Shown here one piece after another: positions 1-8,220 of a DNA stretch of 64,000 bases. The notes under the pieces were generated by a model, which saw only the letters and a program-made list of their open reading frames with translations, was not told the origin of the DNA and made no database searches. The stretch spans positions 558,001 to 622,000 of the forward strand of contig NZ_BCNY01000015.1 of NCBI RefSeq assembly GCF_001602375.1, in the 5' to 3' direction. Source of the DNA: Methanoculleus horonobensis. Its GTDB lineage: Archaea > Halobacteriota > Methanomicrobia > Methanomicrobiales > Methanoculleaceae. The position numbers were made by a program, and so were the translations under genes. Every line of letters starts with the position of its first letter. Positions within the stretch are counted from its first letter, which is position 1.

Positions 1-687
1 GGGACGTTCGAGGGCGGCGACTTCATGCCGATGGGGGAGTTCGCTCTCGTCGGCACCGGGGACCGGACGAACCGTGACGGGGTATCCCGGTTCCTCGGTC
101 TTGCCCCGGGGTTCGACGAGATCGGCATCGTTCACCAGCCGGGCCATCCGCTCATCCCGGGCGACCGGCCCGACCCGATGGTCGACATGCACCTCGACAC
201 CTACTTCAACGTCGCGGGAAGCGGGGTGGTGCTCGGTTCAGAGCGGCTCCTCCGGCGGGCACAGGTCGAGGTCCGGCACCGGTCGGAAGGGGGCTACGAG
301 CCTTCCGGCGAGACGACGACCCTCTATGACTACATCCGGTCGAAGGGGTTCTCCGTGATCGATCTCTCTATTCTCGAACAGCTCTCCTACGCCGCAAACG
401 TCCTCTGTGTCCGGGACGGGAGCATCCTCGCGGTGGAGGGGGAACGGGTGATGCGGACGGTGCTCCTTAACCTGGAGCGGAAGGCCGCCCATGACCCGCA
501 GCGCTACGGGCGGCTTTTACGCCACGCGGAGGAGGACTACCGCCGGATAACGAATGAAGGGCGGATCTTCCCGCACAAGCCGGAGTTCTCCCGGCACGGC
601 ATCGAGGTCTGCCCGCTGCACCTCGAGAACCTGACGGGGGGCTACGGCGGCCCCCACTGCATGACATGCACGCTGGAGCGGGGGTGA
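1..687 (+). CDS. arcA: Arginine deiminase, C-terminal part (5' end outside window)
   Basis: Hydrolyses arginine to citrulline and ammonia, the first step of the arginine deiminase pathway. The frame is open from base 1, so about the first half of the protein lies upstream. What remains (about 228 residues) shows the guanidino-modifying fold: an EGGD motif at the very start, the MHLDT motif holding the catalytic His and Asp, and a C-terminal GGPHCMTC segment that supplies the nucleophilic Cys. Only 4 bases separate its stop from the carbamate kinase start, which supports the pathway assignment. Product family is clear; start and N-terminus cannot be judged. Confidence 0.88.
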   Translation, partial: GTFEGGDFMPMGEFALVGTGDRTNRDGVSRFLGLAPGFDEIGIVHQPGHPLIPGDRPDPMVDMHLDTYFNVAGSGVVLGSERLLRRAQVEVRHRSEGGYEPSGETTTLYDYIRSKGFSVIDLSILEQLSYAANVLCVRDGSILAVEGERVMRTVLLNLERKAAHDPQRYGRLLRHAEEDYRRITNEGRIFPHKPEFSRHGIEVCPLHLENLTGGYGGPHCMTCTLERG

Positions 688-691
688 CGGG

Positions 692-1636
692 ATGCCGGGA
701 AAAGGTGTGGTGATCGCGCTCGGCGGCAACGCCATCCTGCAGCACCGGGAGACGGGGACGGCCGAGGAGCAGTTCGCAAACGTCAGGCAGGCATCGCGGC
801 GTATCGCAGAGATCGTGGCCGAAGGCTACGCCGTCGCCATCACGCACGGGAACGGCCCGCAGGTGGGGGACATCCTCCTCAAGAACGAAATTTCAAAGGA
901 TACCCTCCCGCCGATGCCGCTCGACGTCTGCGGGGCGGAGAGCCAGGGGATGATCGGCTACATGCTCCAGCAGTCGATGCAGGAAGCGCTCCAGGAGGCC
1001 GGGCTGGATCGCCCGGTTGCGACGGTGCTCACCCAGACCCTGGTCGACGGCGACGACCCTGCGTTTGAGAACCCCGAAAAACCGATCGGCCCGTTCTACA
1101 CCGCGATGCAGGCGAGGAGGCTGGAGGGGGAGAAGGGCTGGCGCATGGTGCAGGTTCCGGGGCAGGGTTACCGGCGGGTCGTCCCCTCCCCGCGCCCGAT
1201 CGCCCTCGTGGAGGAGCGGGCGATCGCCCGCCTCGTCTCGGCCGGGGTGATCGTGATCGCCGCGGGCGGGGGCGGCGTCCCGGTGGTCGCGGACGGCGGG
1301 GGCAGCCTCCGGGGGGTCGAGGCGGTCGTGGACAAGGACTACACCGCGGCGATCCTCGCCCGGCTCGTCGGTGCCGAGGATCTCCTGATCCTGACCGACG
1401 TCGAGCGCGTCGTCTTGAACTACGGGCGGCCCGACCGGCAGGAGATCGACGAGATGACGGTTCGCGAGGCGCAGAGCCACCTCGCGGCGGGGCAGTTCCC
1501 TCCCGGGACGATGGGGCCGAAGATCGAGGCGGCCGTCGGGTTCCTCGAAGCTGGAGGGAAGCGGGTGATAGTCGCATCGCTGAAAGACGCCTCCAGGGCG
1601 CTTGCCGGGCGGGCCGGAACCCGGCTTCGCCCGTGA
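692..1636 (+). CDS. arcC: Carbamate kinase
   Basis: Converts carbamoyl phosphate plus ADP to ATP, CO2 and ammonia, the energy-yielding last step of arginine fermentation. The 314-residue protein has the amino-acid-kinase fold: N-terminal ALGGNAI phosphate-binding loop, THGNGPQVG motif near residue 50, the CGAESQGMIGY segment typical of carbamate kinase, and the central AAGGGGVPVV glycine-rich loop. Length matches the family. It follows arcA by 4 bases, so the two are probably co-transcribed. Ornithine carbamoyltransferase, the middle enzyme, is not in the window. Confidence 0.95.
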   Translation: MPGKGVVIALGGNAILQHRETGTAEEQFANVRQASRRIAEIVAEGYAVAITHGNGPQVGDILLKNEISKDTLPPMPLDVCGAESQGMIGYMLQQSMQEALQEAGLDRPVATVLTQTLVDGDDPAFENPEKPIGPFYTAMQARRLEGEKGWRMVQVPGQGYRRVVPSPRPIALVEERAIARLVSAGVIVIAAGGGGVPVVADGGGSLRGVEAVVDKDYTAAILARLVGAEDLLILTDVERVVLNYGRPDRQEIDEMTVREAQSHLAAGQFPPGTMGPKIEAAVGFLEAGGKRVIVASLKDASRALAGRAGTRLRP

Positions 1637-1696
1637 CCGGTCACCCTCCCCAACGCTTATATACCACGTTCTCGAATTCCCCGCGGTGATAAGGAT

Positions 1697-2035
1697 ATGG
1701 CGGATAACTTCTGGACAGGAGTCATCGTCGGGTGGCTCGTGGGGCTTATTCTCGGCTTCCTGCTGCCGGTCATCGGACCGTTGATCGGCGGGTTCGTTGC
1801 CGGCTGGATGGTCAGAGGCGGGATAGGGAACGGTGCAAAGGCCGGACTGCTTGCCGGCATCCTCGGCGCCATCGTCATCGCGGTGCTGCTTCTCATCGGC
1901 GGCACGGTTCTCCTCGGGGCGTTCGGGTTCATCACGGGCCTCGGAACGTCGCTCGTCATCATCGTGATGGCGTTCGTCTACCAGGGCCTTCTCTCCCTGC
2001 TCGGCGGCGTCATTGCCGGGGCGATCCGGCGGTAA
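1697..2035 (+). CDS. Small DUF5518-like membrane protein
   Basis: A 112-residue, very hydrophobic protein with about four membrane segments rich in Gly and Ala (GWLVGLILGFLLPVIG near the start; glycine-zipper-like GFVAGWMVRGG and GVIAGAI). The pattern resembles the archaeal DUF5518 family, which has no known function. A TATA-like TTATATACC around 1657-1665 suggests its own short-leader promoter. A related gene follows at 2090, so this is probably a local duplication. Family call by composition and pattern only. Confidence 0.7.
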   Translation: MADNFWTGVIVGWLVGLILGFLLPVIGPLIGGFVAGWMVRGGIGNGAKAGLLAGILGAIVIAVLLLIGGTVLLGAFGFITGLGTSLVIIVMAFVYQGLLSLLGGVIAGAIRR

Positions 2036-2089
2036 TCGGAGGTCGAACGCCGGGGTCTTCCCCCGGAACATCTTATTTCGGAGGCGCGC

Positions 2090-2464
2090 TTGGCGAAACA
2101 GCACAGTCCCTACTGGCTTTCTCCGCTTGTAGGCATCATATTCATGCTCTTCATCAGCCCGTTCTTTCCGGTAGGGGGCCCGATCGTCGGGGGGATCATC
2201 GGCGGCTACCTCGGGCCCCCGGGGGCGGCTCGGGGCGCGCTCGGCGGACTTATCGGCGGGCTCGTCGTCGCCGCGATCTTCTCGGTCGTCGCCGTCGTCG
2301 GGGGGACAGCGCTCCTCGGCCCAATCGGGGCCCTCATCGGCCTCGGGATCGCCGCCCTCCTCTTCGCCCTCGCCCTCTACTTCGGCATCCTCGGCGCCGT
2401 CGGCGGTGCAATCGGCGGGGCGCTGAAAGCGTGGATGGTATCGCGTCGCAGGGTTACGGGATGA
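2090..2464 (+). CDS. Second DUF5518-like membrane protein (TTG start)
   Basis: A 124-residue membrane protein with the same Gly-rich topology as its upstream neighbour (PIVGGIIGGYLGPPG, then two long hydrophobic stretches and GAVGGAIGGAL near the end). No ATG or GTG gives the full first segment, so TTG at 2090, preceded by GGAG at 2080-2083, is the likely start. Its last 11 bases overlap the convergent MFS gene on the other strand. Function unknown. Confidence 0.65.
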   Translation: MAKQHSPYWLSPLVGIIFMLFISPFFPVGGPIVGGIIGGYLGPPGAARGALGGLIGGLVVAAIFSVVAVVGGTALLGPIGALIGLGIAALLFALALYFGILGAVGGAIGGALKAWMVSRRRVTG

Positions 2465-3674
2465 TATCCCCGAGCCCCTCCTGGAGCCTCACCGCGATCC
2501 GGGAGCGGCACATCCAGAGGTATGCGGCGACCGCCGCAACCTCGACGATGACGACGTACGCGACGATGTGCCCGATCGATACGTCGTAGAGGACACCCAT
2601 CACGGCGCTCCCCACGAACCACGCCGTCCCGAAGACCGCGGTCACGCTCCCGTAGACCCTCCCCCTTCGGTCGGTCGTCGTGGACTCTGCTATCGACGCC
2701 CGGAGAACGGGCTCGAAGATCCCGATCCCGGCCCCCCAGATAAGCGATCCCGCGACGGCGACGGCCGGTTCGGGCGAGAATGCGAGGACGGCCGTCGTGA
2801 TGCTGAGGGCGGGAATGGCGAGGAGGACGTGGGTGCCGGCCCGGTCGAAGATCCGCCCGACGAGCAGCGCCACGGCGACCGAGACCGTCATCGCGGCGGC
2901 GTAGAAGAGGGGTATGGCGGCGTCGGGGACGACCGATTGGGCTTTTAAGTGGAAGGAGATGAGCGGGAAACTGGCAAAACCTGCCATCCCGAGGAATATA
3001 AACGCGGCATACGGCACGATCCCGGGCAGATCGTCCCCCTCCGCCTTTCCTTCCCCCTCTTCTTCGAGGCATCCCGGCCTCGGCACCTCCGACCGGCCGA
3101 GGAAGAGTGCGATTGGAACGCCGGCGAGAGGGATCCCGAGCAGGAGGAATCCCTGAGCGTATCCGCCGGTGACGGCCAGGGCGGCGGCCATGACCAGCGG
3201 GCCGGCGACCGCACCGACCTGGTCGAGCGCCTTGTGGACGCCGAATCCCCATCCCCTCCCGACGGCGGTCGTGGCATGGGAGAGGATCGTATCCCGGGCC
3301 GGTGTCCGGACGGCTTTTCCTATCCGCTCGGCGATGATGAGGACGGCGGCGTTCTCCCACCGCCCGGCGACGGCGAGGAATGGTATGGCGGCGAGCAGGC
3401 TGTAGCCGGCCGTCGCCGCCTTCCAGTAACGGTGATTCCGGCCGACGTAGATGCCGGTGGCCGATCGCAGGGCGTATCCTATGAACTCGCCGGCGCCGGC
3501 GACCAGCCCGATGATTGCCGCGCTCCCCCCGAGGAGGAGGAGGTAGGGGCCGGTGACGCTCCTGGCACCGTTCGAGACGAGGCTCCCGAAGAGGCTTGCC
3601 GCGCCGAGGAGGAGGATGAGCCGGAGCGAGAGGTCGCGGAGATCCTCCCGGGTCCCCGGGGGAGGGTCGGGCAT
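2454..3674 (-). CDS. MFS transporter (12 TM)
   Basis: A 406-residue major facilitator superfamily protein. It starts with a short cytoplasmic segment followed by regularly spaced hydrophobic helices, a conserved-type loop after helix 2 (SATGIYVGRNHRYWK), an acidic central loop (EEEGEGKAEGDD) between the two six-helix halves, and the RIFDRAGTHVL loop in the second half that mirrors motif A. Substrate cannot be told; the pattern resembles archaeal drug/solute exporters. It is convergent with the DUF5518 gene and divergent from the MFS gene at 3807. Confidence 0.85.
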   Translation of the reverse strand: MPDPPPGTREDLRDLSLRLILLLGAASLFGSLVSNGARSVTGPYLLLLGGSAAIIGLVAGAGEFIGYALRSATGIYVGRNHRYWKAATAGYSLLAAIPFLAVAGRWENAAVLIIAERIGKAVRTPARDTILSHATTAVGRGWGFGVHKALDQVGAVAGPLVMAAALAVTGGYAQGFLLLGIPLAGVPIALFLGRSEVPRPGCLEEEGEGKAEGDDLPGIVPYAAFIFLGMAGFASFPLISFHLKAQSVVPDAAIPLFYAAAMTVSVAVALLVGRIFDRAGTHVLLAIPALSITTAVLAFSPEPAVAVAGSLIWGAGIGIFEPVLRASIAESTTTDRRGRVYGSVTAVFGTAWFVGSAVMGVLYDVSIGHIVAYVVIVEVAAVAAYLWMCRSRIAVRLQEGLGDIIP

Positions 3675-3806
3675 ATCCTCCCGGGTGCTCTTCTCACTAA
3701 AGTAGTCCGCGGGCGGCGGCAGTGCCCTTATCTGCGCTCGCCGCGAATATTCTTATCACGCAAACCCGGCGCGGGCTCGGGGCGTTTCAGGAGCACGAGG
3801 GATACC

Positions 3807-5183
3807 GTGGAGCAGGAAGAGAGCGGGCCGTATTCGCGAAGATTCATCCTCATACTGGTCACCGTCGCCACGTTTTTGAACCCCTTCACGGGCTCCGCGA
3901 TCAACCTCGCTCTCCCCGCAATCGGCGGGGAGTTCTCCGCCGACGCCGCCACGCTTGCCTGGGTCACGAGCGCCTATCTCCTCGCGTCAGTCATCTTCCT
4001 CCTCCCGGCGGGGAGGCTTGGGGACTCGCAGGGAAAGGTCAGGGTCTTTTTAGCCGGGATCGTGGTCTACACCGCCGGCTCCCTCCTCACCATCTTCACG
4101 CCCACGATGGACCTCCTCCTCGTCTTCCGGTTCATCCAGGGGATGGGCGGCGCCATGATCTACGCAAACAGCGTGGCCCTGATCACCCACCTCTACCCGC
4201 CCGGCGAGCGGGGCTATGCGATCGGGCTGAATACGACGGCAGTCTACGCCGGGCTCTCGCTTGGGCCGTTCCTCGGGGGCGCCCTGACCCAGTTCCTCGG
4301 CTGGCGGAGCATCTTCATCGTGACCGCGCTCCTCGCCGTCCCGGTCCTCTTCTACGCCGGGAAGTTCCCGGCGTTCTTAAACGAGCGGCAGCGGGAGCAC
4401 TTCGACGTCGCGGGTCTGGTTCTCTCCTCCGCCCTGATCCTCTGCCTCTTCCTGGGCCTGGCCTGGGTGACCACCCCGACCGGCGCAACGCTCCTCGCGG
4501 TAGCCCTGGTGCTCGGAGCGATCTTCTTCCGGGTGGAGCGGAGCCGCCAAAACCCGCTTCTCCCGGTCACGCTGCTTGAGAAGAACCGGGTTTTTGCCGC
4601 CTCGAACGCCGCCGCCCTGATCAACTACAGCGCCACGTTCGCGGTCGGGTTCCTCCTCTCCCTCTACCTCCAGTACATCCGGGGCTACGAACCCGTCGCC
4701 GCGGGCACCCTGCTTCTCCTTCAACCGATCGTCCAGGTCTTCGTCGCCCCGACGGCGGGCCGCCTGGCCGACCGGATGCAGCCCGGGCTCGTCGCTTCGG
4801 CAGGGATGGCGATTACGGCCGTGGGCCTCTTCGGCTTCTCCCTGCTTGACGAAATGACGCCGATCGCCGCGATCCTCGCGCTCCTGGTGCTGCTGGGCGT
4901 GGGGCTCGGGATCTTCTCGTCCCCGAACACCACCGCCATCATGGGCTGTGTGGAGAAACGCTACTACGGGAGCGCGTCGGCAATGGTGGCGATGATGCGG
5001 TCGCTCGGGATGATGCTGAGCATGGGAGCGGTTCTCGTGGTCTTTGCGGTCATCATGGGATCGACGACCGTTACCCCGGCGATATTCCCGGAGTTCCTGG
5101 CGAGCCTGCGGCTAATCTTCCTCGCGTTCGCGGTTCTCTCGGCCTTCGGGGTCTTCCTCTCGCTCCGCAGGAACAAATGCTGA
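3807..5183 (+). CDS. MFS transporter, DHA2/EmrB-QacA-like (14 TM)
   Basis: A drug:H+ antiporter-type permease of 458 residues with about 14 membrane segments. Motif A is visible after helix 2 (LPAGRLGDSQGKV), and motif C-like glycines follow in helix 5 (AVYAGLSLGPFLGG). The open frame extends far upstream, but that part is antisense to the neighbouring transporter. GTG at 3807, preceded by GAGG at 3797-3800, begins just before the first membrane helix and is the sensible start. Transcribed divergently from the other MFS gene; substrates unknown. Confidence 0.88.
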   Translation: MEQEESGPYSRRFILILVTVATFLNPFTGSAINLALPAIGGEFSADAATLAWVTSAYLLASVIFLLPAGRLGDSQGKVRVFLAGIVVYTAGSLLTIFTPTMDLLLVFRFIQGMGGAMIYANSVALITHLYPPGERGYAIGLNTTAVYAGLSLGPFLGGALTQFLGWRSIFIVTALLAVPVLFYAGKFPAFLNERQREHFDVAGLVLSSALILCLFLGLAWVTTPTGATLLAVALVLGAIFFRVERSRQNPLLPVTLLEKNRVFAASNAAALINYSATFAVGFLLSLYLQYIRGYEPVAAGTLLLLQPIVQVFVAPTAGRLADRMQPGLVASAGMAITAVGLFGFSLLDEMTPIAAILALLVLLGVGLGIFSSPNTTAIMGCVEKRYYGSASAMVAMMRSLGMMLSMGAVLVVFAVIMGSTTVTPAIFPEFLASLRLIFLAFAVLSAFGVFLSLRRNKC

Positions 5184-5269
5184 CGAAAGGAGCCGAATCC
5201 CCGAACGAACCCTCCTGAAACGAAGAGGAAACGTTAAACCTCCCGCCGTCCTGTGATCTCTTTGAGCGG

Positions 5270-6886
5270 ATGGAGATCGTAATCGGGAAGGACGGCGACC
5301 ACGACGTCGCCGTTGATGCCCAGGAACTGGTCACGGGAAGAACCTGCATCATCGCGCAATCCGGTGCCGGGAAGAGCTGGAGCATTGCGGTCCTCTGCGA
5401 GCAACTCCTGCAGGCGCGGGTGGGGTTCTGTCTCATCGATACGGAGGGGGAGTACTCCTCGCTCAGGGACCGGTTCCACCTCCTCTGGATCGGTTCCGGG
5501 GACGACTGCGACGTGGATATCGAGCGGGCGAACATCCGGGAACTGATGCAGAACGCGATCTGCTCCCGGACGGCGGTGATCTTCGACGTCTCGGAGACCG
5601 ATATGCACGAGAAGGTGACGCTCCTCGCCGACGTCCTCTACGATCTCGAGAGCGGGCTCAAAAAACCCTTCCTGCTGATCGTGGAGGAGGCGGACAAGTT
5701 CATCCCCCAGTCCGGCGACTCCATCAAGAAGATCGAGGAGATCTCCCGCCGGGGGCGCAAACGCGGGCTCGGCATGCTGGTCGCGACCCAGCGGCCGTCG
5801 CTCGTGACGAAGAACGTCCTCTCGCAGTGCAACAACCAGATCATCGGCAAACTCTCGATAGAAAACGACTTAAAAGCCGTCGCCCTCTTCTTTTCGTCCC
5901 GTAAAGAGGTCGCTGAACTCGCGGAACTCGAGCCCGGGGAGTTCTTCGTGATGGGCGGCCTCTGCCGCGAGAAGGTGAAGATGCGGTTCCGCGACCGGCT
6001 CTGCGAGCACCGCGGGCTGACGCCCCGGCTCGTGGCCGCGCGGCCGGTCGAGCCCGGCAGGCCCGCGAAGCCTTCCCGGGCGGAACCGGCCCGCGCCGAA
6101 CCCTGCGATCCGGAGGATCTCCCGCAGGAAGAGCCGGCAAACATCCCGCAAGCCGCCGCGAATGCGGTTGTCCCGGTGCTGCTCCGCGAGGAGGCGCTCG
6201 ATATCGCGAAGGGGAAGCGGAAACGCCGGTACCTGATCCTTGAGCCGGAAGAGCGGATCGTCTCCGGGGAGCGGGTCTATCGGCCGCTCCACCGGGTGGA
6301 TCTCCGCTACATCGGCGGGTTGCTCCGGAAGGCGACGAAGACGGCGTCGTTCGTCATCGACGGATTTACCGGCTGCATCGTCGAGATGGATCGCGGCCTG
6401 AGAGTCCGGCCGGGGTTCTCGGAACTCCTGGGGCTCGATGAGGCCGCGGTGAAGGTCGTTGCCGGGCTTGCGAACGGCGGCTCGACCCTGACCGAGATCG
6501 AGGCAGATACCCATCTAGCGCCGGCCGCGGTGAAGAAGGCGATCAAGAGCCTCGCCGGTGCGAAACTCATCACGGAGATGAAGACGGTGGGCGATACGAC
6601 GGTCTACGTCCCCCTGCTTGCAGCGGACGTCCCTGCGCTCTCCGCCCTCCGTCCTGGATCCGGCGACCTTCCGATGGAGCCCCTTCGCGGGGAGTCCCTC
6701 GAGGCAAAGGCCACGGAGTCGTCCCTTCGGACGATCCTCAAAGGGCTCGAACCCACGGCGGAGATCGTCGGATTCGATACGATCTACTACCCGGTCTACC
6801 TGATCCGGTTCGCCTCGGAGCGGGGGGAGCGCTCGATCGTTCTCGACGGCTGCACGGGGAAAGAACTTCTCTTTCCGGGCTCGTGA
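5270..6886 (+). CDS. HerA/FtsK-like P-loop ATPase with C-terminal winged helix
   Basis: A 538-residue ATPase. The N-terminal half is a DUF87/HerA-type motor: Walker A AQSGAGKSWS near residue 32, Walker B LLIVEEADKF near 140, and an arginine-rich SRRGRKRGLG segment followed by ATQRPS, the sensor typical of HerA/VirB4 ATPases. After a Pro/Ala linker (about 250-300), the C-terminal part holds a helix-turn-helix-like stretch (LTEIEADTHLAPAAVKKAIKSL) and a beta-rich end. HerA usually partners the nuclease NurA in DNA end resection, but no nurA is adjacent, so this may be a HerA paralogue with another DNA-translocating job. Confidence 0.8.
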   Translation: MEIVIGKDGDHDVAVDAQELVTGRTCIIAQSGAGKSWSIAVLCEQLLQARVGFCLIDTEGEYSSLRDRFHLLWIGSGDDCDVDIERANIRELMQNAICSRTAVIFDVSETDMHEKVTLLADVLYDLESGLKKPFLLIVEEADKFIPQSGDSIKKIEEISRRGRKRGLGMLVATQRPSLVTKNVLSQCNNQIIGKLSIENDLKAVALFFSSRKEVAELAELEPGEFFVMGGLCREKVKMRFRDRLCEHRGLTPRLVAARPVEPGRPAKPSRAEPARAEPCDPEDLPQEEPANIPQAAANAVVPVLLREEALDIAKGKRKRRYLILEPEERIVSGERVYRPLHRVDLRYIGGLLRKATKTASFVIDGFTGCIVEMDRGLRVRPGFSELLGLDEAAVKVVAGLANGGSTLTEIEADTHLAPAAVKKAIKSLAGAKLITEMKTVGDTTVYVPLLAADVPALSALRPGSGDLPMEPLRGESLEAKATESSLRTILKGLEPTAEIVGFDTIYYPVYLIRFASERGERSIVLDGCTGKELLFPGS

Positions 6887-6971
6887 CCGGAGTGCTTATC
6901 CTCACGCGGGGGCATAGGGGATCGTATGCCCTGCCGCCCCCGTGGCCGGTGGGCGGAGAGGTGAAGAAGCA

Positions 6972-7130
6972 ATGGATTCATACCGCTGCACGCTGTGCGG
7001 CTACGTTTACAGTCCTGCTGTCGGCGATTTCGATCATGGCGTCAAGGCCGGAACGGCGTTTGAGGATCTGCCCGAGACCTGGAGATGCCCCCGGTGCGGT
7101 GCGCCGAAGAGCCGGTTTAAGAAGGTGTAA
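6972..7130 (+). CDS. Rubredoxin 1
   Basis: A 52-residue rubredoxin with one mononuclear Fe site: CTLCGY near residue 6 and CPRCGAPK near residue 39, plus the conserved aromatic core (YRC, WRCPRCG). It carries single electrons in the cytoplasm, in methanogens often to oxygen-detoxifying flavodiiron proteins or rubrerythrins. The frame could begin upstream at 6942, but the ATG at 6972 gives the standard length and follows a GGAGAGGTGA purine tract. The second rubredoxin at 7401 is a close paralogue with similar upstream sequence. Confidence 0.95.
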   Translation: MDSYRCTLCGYVYSPAVGDFDHGVKAGTAFEDLPETWRCPRCGAPKSRFKKV

Positions 7131-7400
7131 GGGAGAGCCGTTCTTGACCGGATTCCGGTCTTCTCTTCTGGCGATGTGCGCCGGTTGGCGCATTGCTCTC
7201 TCTTTGTTGCCTGAACCGGAACCTCCCGTGTCCCCCTCCGCGAATCTCCCGCCTCGAAGAGTTATTCGTCCATGACGGCCCTGCCGGCAGGAACTTCATC
7301 CCCCGATCTCCTGATCGGAGTACTTATCCCCACGGGGCTACATGGGTGCCGTGCCCCCATCGACGTTGCGGCCGGTCGGGGCGGTGAGGTGAAGGAGATG

Positions 7401-7559
7401 ATGGATTCATACCGGTGCGGACTCTGCGGCTATGTCTACAATCCCAGGGCCGGCGAGCCCGGCCAGGGGATCGAGGGCCGCACAGAGTTTGGAGACCTGC
7501 CCGAGAACTGGGCATGCTCCCGGTGCGGTGCGGAGAAGAACCTGTTTCGGAAGGCGTAA
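7401..7559 (+). CDS. Rubredoxin 2
   Basis: A 52-residue rubredoxin, paralogous to the one at 6972: identical MDSYRC start, CGLCGYVYNP and CSRCGAEK iron-binding pairs, and the same DLPE(N/T)W segment. Two adjacent ATGs exist (7398 and 7401); the second aligns with the first rubredoxin, and GAGGTGAAGGAG lies just upstream. The upstream regions are also alike, so this is a segmental duplication that copied promoter and gene. Roles may have diverged in electron partner or timing. Confidence 0.95.
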   Translation: MDSYRCGLCGYVYNPRAGEPGQGIEGRTEFGDLPENWACSRCGAEKNLFRKA

Positions 7560-7664
7560 GGGGCGGTTCGGGGCCGGCCTCCCCATAACACATCTTCTCT
7601 TTTAGGGGTGTGGTCGTACGAGAGCGTTATATGGCGTTCTATTCTCCCGGCCGCACAAACTTCC

Positions 7665-8186
7665 TCACCCGAACCGGAAGGTCCGGAGCCCCTCCCCGCG
7701 GATCTCGCGCCCGGCGAGGTGCTCCATCTCGTGGTCGATCCCGTAGGCGGCGGAGCCCGAGAATTCCATCTCCGCGGCATCGAGGTCTTCGGTCCGGATC
7801 GTCTTCTCGAGTGGGTGGACGGTCATTTTGATCACGCGGCGGGCAGCAAGCCGTACCCGGTACGGCCGTGCGACAAGCAGCCGCGCGGGAGTACTGCCGC
7901 ACTTCTCCAGCCGGTAGACGGTTCCCTCCCGGTGCAGGAGTACCGGGTCGATGAAGAGGTAGATCTCTTCGAGGGAGTAGCCGATCAACTGTTCATCATC
8001 GTAGACCGTGGTCTTCGTCACGGCCGATATCGCGGTGAGCCCCTCCGCTGCGTAACTCCAGTCGCCCCCGTAACGGAGCGAGAAGAGAAGGGGAACGAGC
8101 GCATCGGCGGGTATTCCGAACTGCTCGGCGAGGGCGGCCTCCCGGGCGGCAAAGACGAGTTCTTCCCGGATATCGTCGGCATCCAT
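7665..8186 (-). CDS. Peptide-deformylase-like metalloenzyme
   Basis: A 173-residue protein whose second half follows the peptide deformylase pattern: a FIDPVLL strand, then an EKCGS segment in the place of the EGCLS motif (Cys metal ligand), a V-A-R-P-x-x-V-R-L strand matching the family's ERP..V.V strand, and finally GIDHEMEHLAG, equal to the HExxH motif that supplies two His ligands and the catalytic Glu. The usual GLAAPQ motif 1 is not clear. Archaea do not formylate initiator Met-tRNA, so a classical role is doubtful. It begins 35 bases after wtpC and is probably in the same operon. ATG at 8186 is preferred over upstream in-frame codons that overlap wtpC. Confidence 0.7.
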   Translation of the reverse strand: MDADDIREELVFAAREAALAEQFGIPADALVPLLFSLRYGGDWSYAAEGLTAISAVTKTTVYDDEQLIGYSLEEIYLFIDPVLLHREGTVYRLEKCGSTPARLLVARPYRVRLAARRVIKMTVHPLEKTIRTEDLDAAEMEFSGSAAYGIDHEMEHLAGREIRGEGLRTFRFG

Positions 8187-8220
8187 CGGCTCGCCCCTGC
8201 GCCGGGGGACCGGATAAATA

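Noticed and set aside
2949-3806. A long upstream extension of the MFS frame that starts at 3807 (286 more codons)
   Set aside because: It is antisense to the 2454-3674 transporter, highly charged and of random composition; the real protein starts just before the first membrane helix.
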